From the NCBI GenBank assembly GCA_018266255.1, contig JAFEAT010000011.1:103003-167002 (forward strand): 64,000 nucleotides of DNA. The letters are read 5' to 3'. The notes under the pieces are model-generated. The model ran no database searches. It had not been told where the DNA came from and saw nothing but the letters and a program-made list of their open reading frames with translations. Positions 9,409 through 17,801 of this stretch are shown one piece after another. Every line of letters begins with the position of its first letter. Positions within the stretch are counted from its first letter, which is position 1. A program made the position numbers and the translations under genes. This DNA comes from Cyanobacteria bacterium SZAS-4 (GTDB lineage: Bacteria > Cyanobacteriota > Vampirovibrionia > Obscuribacterales > Obscuribacteraceae).

Positions 9409-10065
9409 TCACCTGGCTTGCTTCATCAACGAATTCATTAGATGGAACAACTCATTTAAGTCTGCCTGTTTCACCAGAAAAGTCAGTTCAGTAAAAGTCG
9501 AAATTAGTTCCACTATGTTTACTTTGCGAACTGCCATGGCGCGCAGCAGTGCAAAATACATATTCGGCGTTTCGATATACTGCTCACCGAACTGTACAGT
9601 GAGAGCGGCGAGATTATCCAGATGTAGCTTGGGTGCAGCGGGTTTGAAATTTTTCAGCACCGGTTTTACTAATGGCATTGGCGCAAAAATTGAAATTTCG
9701 CTGGCACCATATGTGATGGTGAGGAAATCAGCCTGAGCGAATTCTTTTTCTGTGAACAGTTTTTGCGCTCTCTGTTTGTTAGCGGGTGTCTTATTGAATG
9801 TTATTTCTGCCAGGTTTGATTTGACTGCAATACTGTCAAGCTCAATGCGTGGCAGCAGCGGATCTTCGTGACTAATTTCGTTGGCAAGTCGAGAAAGTGC
9901 CACCACGATGGTGCCAAGTTGAACGGGCTTACGCGCCTTACGTTCGACTTCAGGATGAATTCGTTTGGCGTAAGCTGAAAGATTGAGTGAACCTCGCGAC
10001 ATGGTAGTCAATTCTGGCTCAGATGAATAAATCATCTCTTTAACTATGTCACTGACCTTGATCAC
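9409..10065 (-). CDS. ACT-domain protein, probable regulator
   Basis: About 218 residues. The C-terminal ~70 residues match an aspartokinase-type ACT domain (PNMYFALLRAMAVRKVNIVELISTFTEL pattern, ending in a regular helix), a fold that usually binds amino acids. The N-terminal part (SRGSLNLSAYAKRIHPEVERK) resembles the short helical region seen in stand-alone ACT proteins of archaea and some bacteria. No catalytic domain is present, so a sensory or regulatory role is likely. The frame extends to a TTG at 10104; GTG 10065 (IKVSDIVKEM) with AGG nine bases upstream fits the family better. It is convergent with the caspase gene, with 16 bases between the two stops. Confidence 0.7.
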   Translation of the reverse strand: MIKVSDIVKEMIYSSEPELTTMSRGSLNLSAYAKRIHPEVERKARKPVQLGTIVVALSRLANEISHEDPLLPRIELDSIAVKSNLAEITFNKTPANKQRAQKLFTEKEFAQADFLTITYGASEISIFAPMPLVKPVLKNFKPAAPKLHLDNLAALTVQFGEQYIETPNMYFALLRAMAVRKVNIVELISTFTELTFLVKQADLNELFHLMNSLMKQAR

Positions 10066-10183
10066 TTTGTAATACCTATTACATTTTTGTCTCAATTGTA
10101 TCAAACCTGAGAAAATTTTACTTCCTGCGCGAAGCAGTGTAGATTGCCAACTGTCCTGGGTTTGGAGACTTTTGGAGGGCGCG

Positions 10184-10666
10184 ATGGCAATTTCAATTAG
10201 AGTGGCGACACCTGCAGATTCAAATCTGCTTTATCAGATGATTCGCGAACTAGCTTGCTACGAAAATGAAGAACGCAGCGTGAAAGTTACCGCTGCGGAT
10301 CTTTGTCAGCAATTAAATCAGCCAGCGCCACCGTTCGAATGCGCTATCGCAGAACTTGATGGAAAGCCGTGTGGATTTGCTTTGTACTTCTATGCCTATT
10401 CAACCTGGGAAGGAACCAGAACTCTGTATTTGGAAGACCTGTACGTCAGCCCCGAATTTAGAGGCTCTGGCGCAGGCGCAGCACTGATGATGTTTCTCGC
10501 CCAAACCGCACGTGAACAACAATGTCGACGTTTCGAATGGTCAGTCTTAGATTGGAACCAATCCGCAATAGACTTTTACGAACGCTTAGGCGCCACACCA
10601 ATTAACGGTTGGACCCGATACCGATTAGACGCTGCAAGAATCGATCAGTTACTGAAAGCAAGTTGA
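10184..10666 (+). CDS. GNAT N-acetyltransferase, spermidine/diamine acetyltransferase-like
   Basis: A GCN5-related acetyltransferase of 160 residues, which moves an acetyl group from acetyl-CoA to an amine. Visible features are the N-terminal IRVATPADSNLLYQMIREL, the central LYLEDLYVSPEFRGSGAGAALM that forms the acetyl-CoA pyrophosphate loop, and WSVLDWNQSAIDFYERLGA, which is typical of the diamine (SSAT-like) branch. The start is ATG 10184 with GGAGG five bases upstream, rather than the TTG at 10172. Its last 18 bases overlap the end of the convergent methyltransferase gene. Family certain; substrate not. Confidence 0.88.
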   Translation: MAISIRVATPADSNLLYQMIRELACYENEERSVKVTAADLCQQLNQPAPPFECAIAELDGKPCGFALYFYAYSTWEGTRTLYLEDLYVSPEFRGSGAGAALMMFLAQTAREQQCRRFEWSVLDWNQSAIDFYERLGATPINGWTRYRLDAARIDQLLKAS

Positions 10667-11605
10667 TGGTTTCATATCCCAAATTCTCAGCCGCGGCCTT
10701 AGTCGCTCAACGACTTGCGCATGAAGCCCCAATCGTTTCAGTGAAGTGATTTGCGGTACCAAATCAACTTGATAGTGATGCTCCGCCGCAAACCCATGGT
10801 CACGAATGAACGCCTCAAGCGCTTCTTCATTTTCGAAAGCATTTTCGTAGAGCGCACGATCTGTGGTGCCACTAATCGCTCTGCGAAAGTTCTTGATCCT
10901 TTCCGGCACGTTCTCAAACACTTCACGTGTCGAAAAATCGGGCGTTATCCACGCACCATTCGAGAACATCGAGAGTATTTCTCGGACATTTTTAGCAAGC
11001 TGAGAACGCTCATCGACTGATAGATACATCAATAATCCTTCGTTGACGATAACCAGTTTGCGGTCTTTTCTGAATACTTCAGCAGCATTTTTCAACTGAG
11101 AAAGATCGAGCGCATTCGCGATCGCAATATGATAGTTCGCGGTGCTGCCGCTTGAATGTTGTGCGCTCAAAACCTCTACTAATTTGCCTTTTTCTTCTCG
11201 AATTCCTGGCAGATCCGTATCGACGTAGACTAAATCGGCCGAGTTCTGTGACATTGCCAAACCGCGCAAAGAAAATCCACTTGCCAGTTCAAGCACTTGA
11301 GTGGTGCCAGAGTTGTGAATTAGTTGAACTAAACTTTTATATCGCGTTTCGAGAATTGGACCATAAACTTTCGCATCGTCAGTCAATTCCGAGTTTGAGT
11401 CGGTGAAGCGTGCACCACTTTCGTCAAGTTGTTTAGCGATTTCGGCGACAGCGTCTGCCGCGTGCACATATTCAGCTACTTCCTTCGCGAACGGAATGTC
11501 TGAAAATTTTCGGAAGAAGGCAACCAATTTTGCAGTGATACTGATTTTGTTGTAGTCGAATTCGGTCACTTTAAGTTCGTCCCTGGTTGTCGATTCTGAT
11601 GTCAT
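10649..11605 (-). CDS. Class I SAM-dependent O-methyltransferase, Ppm1/Tcmp/leucine carboxyl methyltransferase family
   Basis: A 318-residue methyltransferase. The SAM-binding segment is VLELASGFSLRGL, followed by acidic strand end LVYVDTDLPGI, and the family motif VIVNEGLLMYL appears about 60 residues later, as in Tcmp/Ppm1-type enzymes that methylate carboxyl or polyketide hydroxyl groups. There is no polyketide gene nearby, so the substrate is unknown. ATG 11605 has AGGG directly adjacent, a poor ribosome site. The gene is divergent from the N6-adenine methyltransferase-like gene and overlaps the GNAT gene by 18 bases tail to tail. Confidence 0.82.
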   Translation of the reverse strand: MTSESTTRDELKVTEFDYNKISITAKLVAFFRKFSDIPFAKEVAEYVHAADAVAEIAKQLDESGARFTDSNSELTDDAKVYGPILETRYKSLVQLIHNSGTTQVLELASGFSLRGLAMSQNSADLVYVDTDLPGIREEKGKLVEVLSAQHSSGSTANYHIAIANALDLSQLKNAAEVFRKDRKLVIVNEGLLMYLSVDERSQLAKNVREILSMFSNGAWITPDFSTREVFENVPERIKNFRRAISGTTDRALYENAFENEEALEAFIRDHGFAAEHHYQVDLVPQITSLKRLGLHAQVVERLRPRLRIWDMKPSTCFQ

Positions 11606-11690
11606 CCCTGCGTCTGAGCGAACTCCTGACCAAACTCCTTACCAAACAGCTGAGTCGCTGTCATTGCTTCTAACATCACATTGTCGCCGC

Positions 11691-11696
11691 TATAAT
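11691..11696 (+). promoter_or_regulatory. Consensus -10 (TATAAT) immediately before a start codon
   Basis: TATAAT ends six bases before ATG 11703, so transcription would begin at or next to the start codon, giving a leaderless message. No clear -35 at the proper distance and no Shine-Dalgarno before the ATG were seen. Confidence 0.4.
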
Positions 11697-11702
11697 AGCG
11701 CT

Positions 11703-12224
11703 ATGCAAGAACTTCACGAGAACGAGCAGTATTTTTTCAGTGAGCACACTCTCAAGCAATTTTTCGAATTGCTGGAGCCGTTTCTAAACCCGTGCATTTT
11801 GTGTGCGCCGACTCTTGCACAAACACTCCAACGTAGTGCCGGATCTCAGAGAGCGATTCGTGCACTAGACATTGATACACGTTTTGAACATTCGCTTCCC
11901 GGATTTCGATTGTGGAATTTGTACAAACCTACCCGAATAGACGAACAATTTGACGTCATATTTTGCGATCCACCGTTCTTCAACTGTTCGTTATCTCAGC
12001 TGTTCTCGGCAATACGCTTGTTGTCCAACTTCGATTATGCGCAGCCGATTATGATCTGTTATTTGCGCCGACGCGAACAGGCTCTTTTAGGCACTTTCGC
12101 AAAGTTTCACCTGCAACCGACTGGAATTTTTGCGTCGTACAAGACCGTTCAGAATTCCGAACGAAATGAAATACAGCTCTACTCCAATTTGAATTCGAAA
12201 CAAGCAGATTCAAATAATTGTTGA
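11703..12224 (+). CDS. N6-adenine-type methyltransferase-like protein (EEF1AKMT1/DPPF family)
   Basis: About 173 residues. The strand FDVIFCDPPFFN carries the DPPF catalytic motif of amino-methyltransferases (N6-adenine or lysine), and the whole looks like the small family named N6-adenineMlase, whose eukaryotic members methylate lysine of elongation factor 1A. The N-terminal FFSEHTLKQFFELLEP and an SAM-site region (ALDIDTRFEH) fit. The glycine-rich SAM loop is weak. The start at ATG 11703 is preferred to the TTG at 11664. Substrate (protein, RNA or DNA) cannot be told from sequence. There is no restriction enzyme nearby, so a restriction-modification role is unlikely. Confidence 0.65.
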   Translation: MQELHENEQYFFSEHTLKQFFELLEPFLNPCILCAPTLAQTLQRSAGSQRAIRALDIDTRFEHSLPGFRLWNLYKPTRIDEQFDVIFCDPPFFNCSLSQLFSAIRLLSNFDYAQPIMICYLRRREQALLGTFAKFHLQPTGIFASYKTVQNSERNEIQLYSNLNSKQADSNNC

Positions 12225-12363
12225 ATTTCCTCTCACAGCGCCGCTTCGCATCTTATATTCCCAAGTCAAGTGCTGTACGCTCAGTTCGTCAGCGTACTGT
12301 GTTTATGCGCAGTGCAGCTTGTATCGATGAATGCCCGTGGCAGCGGCAAAATAGGAGTTGTGT

Positions 12364-13017
12364 ATGGATTTGCAGAAGTTGTTGAGAGCTGGGATTTGTG
12401 TAGCAGGAATTGGCGTCACCATGAGTGCATGCACACCAAACGCGACTGAAACGACTACTGCCACCACTGCGCCGAAAGCCGAGGTTGCAGTTGAGCAAGC
12501 CATTTGGCAGAAGTTGACCTCAGATGGCGACGCGGCTAAAGCTGCCGGTGACCTGAAAAAAGCTGAAGCGAGTTATCAAGCTGCCATCGAAGAAGCGAAG
12601 AAACTTGGTGAGACCGATCCGGCATTTGCTAGAACCACTGCTAACTTAGCCGACTTCTACTACGCCCAGGGCGATGGTGCCCAAGCCGATCGTCTTTACA
12701 AGCAGAGCCTGTCCATTCATGAGAAAGCGTTAGGATTGGAGCACGCCGACCTGGTGCAATCGATTCTCGGCTTAGCGCGTGTGACAGCGTCCGAGAAAAA
12801 TTATGCTGAATCAGTTGCGCATTACGAAAGAGCGATTGCGATCTTGAATAAGAACAAAATGCCGGTCTCTGCTGAAGTGCAAGCTGAATACACCAAAGCG
12901 AAAGAGAGCGCCGCGACAAGCAAGGGCTCCACGAAGGAAGACTCCGCATCAAAAGAGTCAAACAAAGACGCTTCTGCCAAAGATGCAAAAGCCAAAGACG
13001 ATAAAAAGAAATCGTAG
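12364..13017 (+). CDS. TPR lipoprotein with lysine-rich tail
   Basis: An exported lipoprotein: hydrophobic N-terminus with lipobox MSAC, then two to three TPR helical repeats (SYQAAIEEAKKLG, TTANLADFYYAQGDGAQADRLYKQSLSI, YAESVAHYERAIAIL), the middle ones of the kinesin-light-chain type. The last ~45 residues are almost entirely Lys, Ser, Asp and Ala and probably disordered. ATG 12364 has AGGAG six bases upstream, better than the TTG at 12358. The gene is convergent with the following one; the two stops are one base apart. Probably a periplasmic protein-interaction module; partner unknown. Confidence 0.78.
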   Translation: MDLQKLLRAGICVAGIGVTMSACTPNATETTTATTAPKAEVAVEQAIWQKLTSDGDAAKAAGDLKKAEASYQAAIEEAKKLGETDPAFARTTANLADFYYAQGDGAQADRLYKQSLSIHEKALGLEHADLVQSILGLARVTASEKNYAESVAHYERAIAILNKNKMPVSAEVQAEYTKAKESAATSKGSTKEDSASKESNKDASAKDAKAKDDKKKS

Positions 13018-13018
13018 C

Positions 13019-13654
13019 TTAATGGGCTTCGACTTTTGGCTCGGTGCCACTATCTGTGGTGACGGGTGAAAAGGCGAACGAATTCAAGACTTCTGTTATT
13101 ACTGGCATGAATGCGTCGTATGCGCCTTCTATGGCTGTGTAATTGAACGCGTATGCTCGATGGTTGGCGACAACCAGATACTGCAGCATTTTGGCAGAGG
13201 CGCCTTCTGCATCCAGCTTCAGCTTATAGATTGACTTGTGGGCATCAACTGAGCCGAGTTTGGTTGCCGACTCTTCCACTCGCGTCAGCAGTGAACCCTC
13301 GAGCGGATACTGTTTTTCTAGTTCCTGGTTAACAGTTTTGGCGTACTCTTCAGCCGTCATGTCTGCGAGAAGTTTTTCAACGCTGACGCGATAGCTGACG
13401 AGTCCGTTGTCTGTGAGAAACCGGCAGATAAGGGGATCTTGACCTTCCGCTTTTTCCCAGTTCTTGGGGTACTTGAGGCTAAATCCATTTTTAGGGCTTT
13501 GATAATCGGCCATTTGGGTGAGCGCCAGTTCGGCTTCGGCCTTCATCTGCTTCAGCGGTGGCACTTCTGCGGCGATGGCTGCGCTATTCATGGTTGCAGA
13601 TGCAGCCAGGCTCGAGCACAAAAAAAGTATTTGCATTACCTTCGAAAGATTCAT
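13019..13654 (-). CDS. Secreted protein with PsbP/DcrB-like domain
   Basis: About 211 residues with an N-terminal signal peptide (hydrophobic core MQILFLCSSLAASA, cleavage probably after AAIAA). The mature part has YQSPKNGFSLKYPKNWEK, the pattern that opens PsbP-like and DcrB-like domains, followed by strands and a closing helix (DAFMPVITEVLNSFAF), again typical of that fold. Such proteins are small periplasmic or extracytoplasmic factors, mostly of unknown role. The start is ATG 13654, which has GGAG four bases upstream; the ATG at 13669 would put that ribosome site inside the gene. Confidence 0.68.
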   Translation of the reverse strand: MNLSKVMQILFLCSSLAASATMNSAAIAAEVPPLKQMKAEAELALTQMADYQSPKNGFSLKYPKNWEKAEGQDPLICRFLTDNGLVSYRVSVEKLLADMTAEEYAKTVNQELEKQYPLEGSLLTRVEESATKLGSVDAHKSIYKLKLDAEGASAKMLQYLVVANHRAYAFNYTAIEGAYDAFMPVITEVLNSFAFSPVTTDSGTEPKVEAH

Positions 13655-13708
13655 GTCACTCCAATCCATCGCGACGCGTTTTCAGCGACTCCCGCTGATT
13701 AACCACGT

Positions 13709-13732
13709 GATTTTAACACCGGGATTTTAACA
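13709..13732. repeat. Two direct copies of GATTTTAACA upstream of the PsbP-like gene
   Basis: GATTTTAACA occurs at 13709-13718 and again at 13723-13732, a 14-base period. On the minus strand these lie about 55-80 bases before the start codon at 13654, where a promoter or operator would sit. Confidence 0.4.
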
Positions 13733-13813
13733 TCGCAGCCTGTTACTCAAGAAGTCGACACCTAGCTTGATACCAAACCAGGTGTGCTTCTTCGCGGCAA
13801 ATTTTAGTAATGA

Positions 13814-14002
13814 TTAGTTTCTGCAACCAGACAGCGGATAATCGAACTTCGCAGGTCCGAGGCTGGCGACTGGCTTTACTTGTTGTTTGCGCATGTAGTC
13901 ATCTTTCATTTCTTTGTATTCTTGAGCGAAATTGCGCTGAGCAAACGAGTAGTTCTTGGGCGGACTCATGGGGGTTAAGAGGGCCATAATCAAATCTCGC
14001 AT
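13814..14002 (-). CDS. Small protein of 62 residues, unknown function
   Basis: A short open frame with an excellent ribosome site, AAGGAG eight bases before ATG 14002. The product is hydrophilic after a short hydrophobic start, with a likely helix (NFAQEYKEMKDDYMRKQQ) and a C-terminal FDYPLSGCRN. The composition is protein-like. It stands alone between the PsbP-like gene and the divergent corA gene. No family recognised. Confidence 0.6.
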   Translation of the reverse strand: MRDLIMALLTPMSPPKNYSFAQRNFAQEYKEMKDDYMRKQQVKPVASLGPAKFDYPLSGCRN

Positions 14003-14202
14003 TATGCAGTCTCCTTAATATTTGAGTCGTCCGCCACCTTGTGCCAAAAGCGTTTCGAGCTTTGGTCAAATCTGTGACCGGGTCAAACCAAACTGGGTGC
14101 TGGTTATTCACTAACATTGACAGGCAAGTGTGATCTTTTGGTGCCCCATGAAAACCCCCGATGTTCTAAAATAGGTTGCCGTAATCCATTTTTGAGACGT
14201 GT

Positions 14203-15321
14203 ATGAGTTCTGACATAAAAGCCAAACGCCGCTCACAGCGCATCACCGCCGAATTCGCCCTGCCAGGGGTGATGGATCTGAACCAGGCGTCGACGACTGA
14301 ATCGCCGATTATGCATGTCATGGCGTACAGCGAACACGCTTATGTGGAGCAGGCCGTTCGCGATCCAGCCGGGCTGATCGAGTTTTTGGCTAAATGGCCC
14401 GTTACATGGATTAACATCGACCCGGTCGGATATGGTCCGCACGCGCAAGCGTTTATGGAAAGACTCGGCAAGCTATTCAACCTGCACGAATTGGAATTGG
14501 AAGACATCATCAACGTGCATCAGCGCGCCAAAGTTGAAGAGTACGAAGAGCATATTTTCGTCGTGACTCGCATGTTGGTAAATCGCGACACTGCGGAAAG
14601 CGAGCAGTTGAGTCTTTTTCTTGGAAAGTCGTATGTGCTGACCTTCCGCGAAATGGCAGCCGATTGTTTGGATCCTGTGCGCGACAAAATCAGAAAATCT
14701 CGCGGCAGAATTCGCGCAGAGAAATCTGACTACTTGATGTATGCGATCATTGACGCCGTTGTGGACAGCTACTTTCCGTTGCTGACAAAACTCGCTGATC
14801 GTTTAGACAATATTGAAGAAGAGATCTTGGAGAAGAGTGAGAAGAACACTCCAGAGGATGTTTACGAGGTGCGTCGGGATATTCTCTCGATTCGTAAGTC
14901 TGTCTGGCCGACTCGCGAAGCATTAAGCACTTTGTATCGTGATACCAATCCTCTCGTATCAGAGGCAACGCGACTTTATCTGCGTGATTGCTACGACCAC
15001 GCGGTGCGCATTATCGATTTCGTCGAGATGTATCGTGAAGTCGCATCGGCACTGATGGAATTGCACTACACGCGCGTAAGCAATCGTTTGAACGAAGTTA
15101 TGAAAGTTCTGACGATCATCACGACATTGTTCATCGGTCCAAGTTTTGTAGCCAGTCTTTATGGAATGAATTTCAACACCGAAAAGTCGCCGTTGAATAT
15201 GCCTGAGCTTAGTTGGTATTTTGGATACCCTCTGGCTTTGTTTCTGATGTTCACTTTTTCAATGAGCATCTTGATGTACCTGTATTTCCGAGGTTTCCTG
15301 GGACCGCAAAGACGCGGATAG
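14203..15321 (+). CDS. corA: CorA-family magnesium/cobalt transporter
   Basis: A 372-residue inner-membrane ion channel of the CorA family. The large N-terminal cytosolic domain is followed by a long helix and two C-terminal membrane segments. The signature YGMNF is at the end of the first segment and is followed by the acidic-loop region (NTEKSPLNMPE). The second segment ends with basic residues (RGFLGPQRRG), as usual. Length and order are normal. It has its own upstream region of 200 bases and no obvious Mg-responsive leader was seen. Substrate Mg2+ most likely; Co2+/Ni2+ possible. Confidence 0.93.
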   Translation: MSSDIKAKRRSQRITAEFALPGVMDLNQASTTESPIMHVMAYSEHAYVEQAVRDPAGLIEFLAKWPVTWINIDPVGYGPHAQAFMERLGKLFNLHELELEDIINVHQRAKVEEYEEHIFVVTRMLVNRDTAESEQLSLFLGKSYVLTFREMAADCLDPVRDKIRKSRGRIRAEKSDYLMYAIIDAVVDSYFPLLTKLADRLDNIEEEILEKSEKNTPEDVYEVRRDILSIRKSVWPTREALSTLYRDTNPLVSEATRLYLRDCYDHAVRIIDFVEMYREVASALMELHYTRVSNRLNEVMKVLTIITTLFIGPSFVASLYGMNFNTEKSPLNMPELSWYFGYPLALFLMFTFSMSILMYLYFRGFLGPQRRG

Positions 15322-15436
15322 CAACTTATGCGTACCGCCCCGTTTAAGGAACCGAATTTCGAAGGGTAGTATCATGGGCGCCTTGGAACAGGTGGTGAGC
15401 AGTAGTTCGCCCGTTTGTGCTTTGAAGGAGAAGAAA

Positions 15437-15934
15437 ATGTCTGGCAAGGTTAAACCAATTCCCGATGGATACCACACAGCGACCCCTTATCTGATCTGCA
15501 AAGGTGCAGCGAAAGCGATTGATTTTTACAAGAAAGCTTTTGGTGCCGTTGAACTTATGCGCATGGGCGACAACGATAAAATTCACCACGCCGAAATCAA
15601 AATCGGAAATTCACCGATCATGCTTGCTGATGAATTTCCTGAGATGAAGGCTCTCAGTCCATTGACTCTCGGCGGCAGCCCCATCACGATCATGTTGTAT
15701 GTTGAAGATGTTGACTCACTCTTCAAGTCAGCTGTCGATGCGGGCGCAACCGTTGATAAGCCTCTAGAAAATCAATTCTACGGTGACAGAACTGGCGGTG
15801 TCACCGACCCGTTCGGTCACAAGTGGTATCTAGCCACTCACATCGAAGATGTCTCGCACGAAGAATTGGAAAAGCGCGCATCTGCTGCAACTAAGAAGAA
15901 TATGAAAGAAACGCTTCCAGCTGGCGCTAAATAA
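15437..15934 (+). CDS. VOC-family (glyoxalase/PhnB-like) protein
   Basis: A 165-residue protein of the vicinal oxygen chelate fold. It has the two beta-alpha-beta-beta-beta halves: TPYLICKGAAKAIDFYKKAFGAVELMRM and ITIMLYVEDVDSLFKSAVDAGATV, and ends in the typical GDRTGGVTDPFGHKWYLATH. PhnB-like and related proteins carry this pattern; a few are enzymes acting on glutathione or antibiotics, most are unassigned. ATG 15437 has AAGGAG seven bases upstream, so the longer reading from 15374 is rejected. Transcription is closed by a strong hairpin at 15961-15999. Confidence 0.88.
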   Translation: MSGKVKPIPDGYHTATPYLICKGAAKAIDFYKKAFGAVELMRMGDNDKIHHAEIKIGNSPIMLADEFPEMKALSPLTLGGSPITIMLYVEDVDSLFKSAVDAGATVDKPLENQFYGDRTGGVTDPFGHKWYLATHIEDVSHEELEKRASAATKKNMKETLPAGAK

Positions 15935-15960
15935 CAGCGAAGCCTCTCTCTCCATAATTC

Positions 15961-15999
15961 AATGGAACCGTGCTTAAATGCTCGGTTCCATTTTATTTC
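15961..15999 (+). terminator. Rho-independent terminator after the VOC gene
   Basis: A perfect 10-bp stem, AATGGAACCG (15961-15970) with CGGTTCCATT (15983-15992), 12-base loop, then a T-rich stretch. It probably ends the VOC transcript just before the convergent lipoprotein gene. Confidence 0.8.
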
Positions 16000-16000
16000 C

Positions 16001-16420
16001 CTAGTTCTCGTTCGTCTCGATGTTGGCGAATGGCGTCTTCACCTGAACTTTGCCGCTGCTGTCCTTCTTTACTTTCACGAAAGGAACGTTGATGTCTACT
16101 TTTCCATCACCATCGGCAGAATCAATTTTGATGCCCGGCCCACGCACATGCACTTCGTCGGCACTGTCATCGGTGCCTTTACCGATTGAGAAGTTGATTT
16201 TTGCATGAGTCGAATCTGTATCGTCTACTGCGGATGGCGCTGGTGTCTGGGTGACAGTTGTTTTTGTGTTGAAGCCCTTCTGTTCAGTCACGGTCGTCGT
16301 CTGACTGCCATCAGGGTTGTTTTGAGTGGTTGATGTAGTCTTTTCGCCACATGCAGTCAGACTTACGGCTGATGCTGCCACCAAGATGCAATAAGTCAAT
16401 ATTCGATGTTGATTGAGCAT
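16001..16420 (-). CDS. Small lipoprotein, unknown function
   Basis: A 139-residue lipoprotein with a signal peptide and a clear lipobox (LTAC). After it come about 40 Thr/Gln/Asn-rich residues and a polar, beta-prone C-terminal part (KVDINVPFVKVKKDSSGKV). No family recognised. ATG 16420 has AGGA nine bases upstream. It follows the broken release-factor gene on the same strand after a 28-base gap, so it may be transcribed with it. Confidence 0.7.
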   Translation of the reverse strand: MLNQHRILTYCILVAASAVSLTACGEKTTSTTQNNPDGSQTTTVTEQKGFNTKTTVTQTPAPSAVDDTDSTHAKINFSIGKGTDDSADEVHVRGPGIKIDSADGDGKVDINVPFVKVKKDSSGKVQVKTPFANIETNEN

Positions 16421-16448
16421 GCTGACGGTTCCTGTTGATTTGTGCTGA

Positions 16449-17801
16449 CTAGGTATCCATAGAAGCTTGAACGGTGCGAGGATCGACCTTGCTCAATTCG
16501 ATGTCTGGATTGACTTCTCTAAATTTGTTCAAGTCCCATTTTGTTTTGAACAGCAGCACGGGATCTTCAAACTTATCCGTTGCGATTGTATAGCCAGAGC
16601 GGCTCGTCGCAGTCTTCATCGTCTCCCATGCGCCAACCGGCCAGAGCGCGGTATGCATGTCTACCGTTCGAAGAATGGTGGCAACACCATACTCAGACTG
16701 CAGTCGGAATTGAACGACTTCGAATTGCAGTGGACCCACAGCAGCTAGCAATGGTATGCGAGTATCTCGCTCTGTCATCCAGAGAATTTGGATGGCACCT
16801 TCGTCTTGCAGTGCCGTAATTCCCTTGTGGAATTGTTTATATCGGCTCGGTTCCTTGTTTTCGAGAAATGCGAAAAGTTCTGGTGCGAATGTTGGAATGC
16901 CTGGAAAGTTTATCTTCTTGCCACTACTTATGGTATCGCCTATGGCAAATGCGCCGGGATTGCTGAAGCCGACAATGTCGCCAGGAAATGCTTCTTCGAT
17001 CGATTGACGTTCTTTTGCAAATAGTTTCTTTGGTTGACTGAGCTGAATCGTTCGACCGCTTCGGCTATTTGTCACGTCCATATCTTTTACGAACATGCCT
17101 GAGCAAACTCGAACGAAGGCGATGCGGTCTCTGTGCCGTGGGTCCATGTTTGCTTGCAACTTGAAAACAAAACCTGTGAAGTCAGGAAATGTGGTTGGCA
17201 CAATTCCCTCTGCTGACGAAAAGGCGCCTGGTCTGAGAGACAGTTCGATGAATGAACGCAGGAATAATTCAACACCGAAATTGTTCATCGCGCTGCCGAA
17301 ATAAATTGGCGTCAAAGTGCCGTTGTGTATCTTCTCTAAATCGAGAGGGTGCGCGGCTGCATCGAGAATTTCCAGCTCTTCCATCAACTGCTCGTACAAA
17401 TGCGTCGGAATTAATTCCTTCACTTTTGGATCGTCGAGCTCGTACGTTGCTACTTCTGCTTTTGTACGCCCTCCAACTGAGCGCTCGAACAAATAAACGA
17501 CCTTCGATCCTCTGTCTACAACGCCTTTGAATTGGTCGCCCGTGCCGATTGGCCAATTGACAGGGTAGGTCGCAAGATTGAATTCCTTTTCCACTTCGTC
17601 TATCAGTTCCAGTGGTTCACGACTGGGTCGATCTAATTTGTTTATGAAAGTGAAGAGGGGAATTTTTCGCAGCCGACACACTTCGAACAATTTGCGCGTT
17701 TGCGGCTCCAGTCCCTTAGCTGCGTCAATCAGCATGACCGCGTTGTCTGCAGCGGCGAGGGTTCTATAAGTGTCTTCGCTGAAGTCCTGGTGACCAGGAG
17801 T
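16449..17801 (-). pseudogene. prfC: Peptide chain release factor 3, N-terminus missing
   Basis: RF3 is the GTPase that releases class I release factors from the ribosome. The frame matches RF3 from the G3 motif onward (TPGHQDFSEDTYRTLAAAD at the very upstream end), then NKLD (G4), the RF3 hallmark FTGFVFKLQANMDPRHRDRIAF, PGDIVGFSNPG and the C-terminal domain to the normal end. The first ~85 residues, with the GTP-binding P-loop and switch I, are absent: upstream of 17801 the frame stays open but no longer resembles RF3. The first in-frame ATG (17735) would give 428 residues instead of the usual ~530. Without a P-loop it cannot bind GTP normally. The break adjoins a broken antiporter gene, so this is a deletion or an assembly join. 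Confidence 0.85.

Noticed and set aside
11703-12224. DNA methyltransferase of a restriction-modification system
   Set aside because: No restriction enzyme or target-recognition domain is nearby; the small DPPF family includes protein and RNA methyltransferases.
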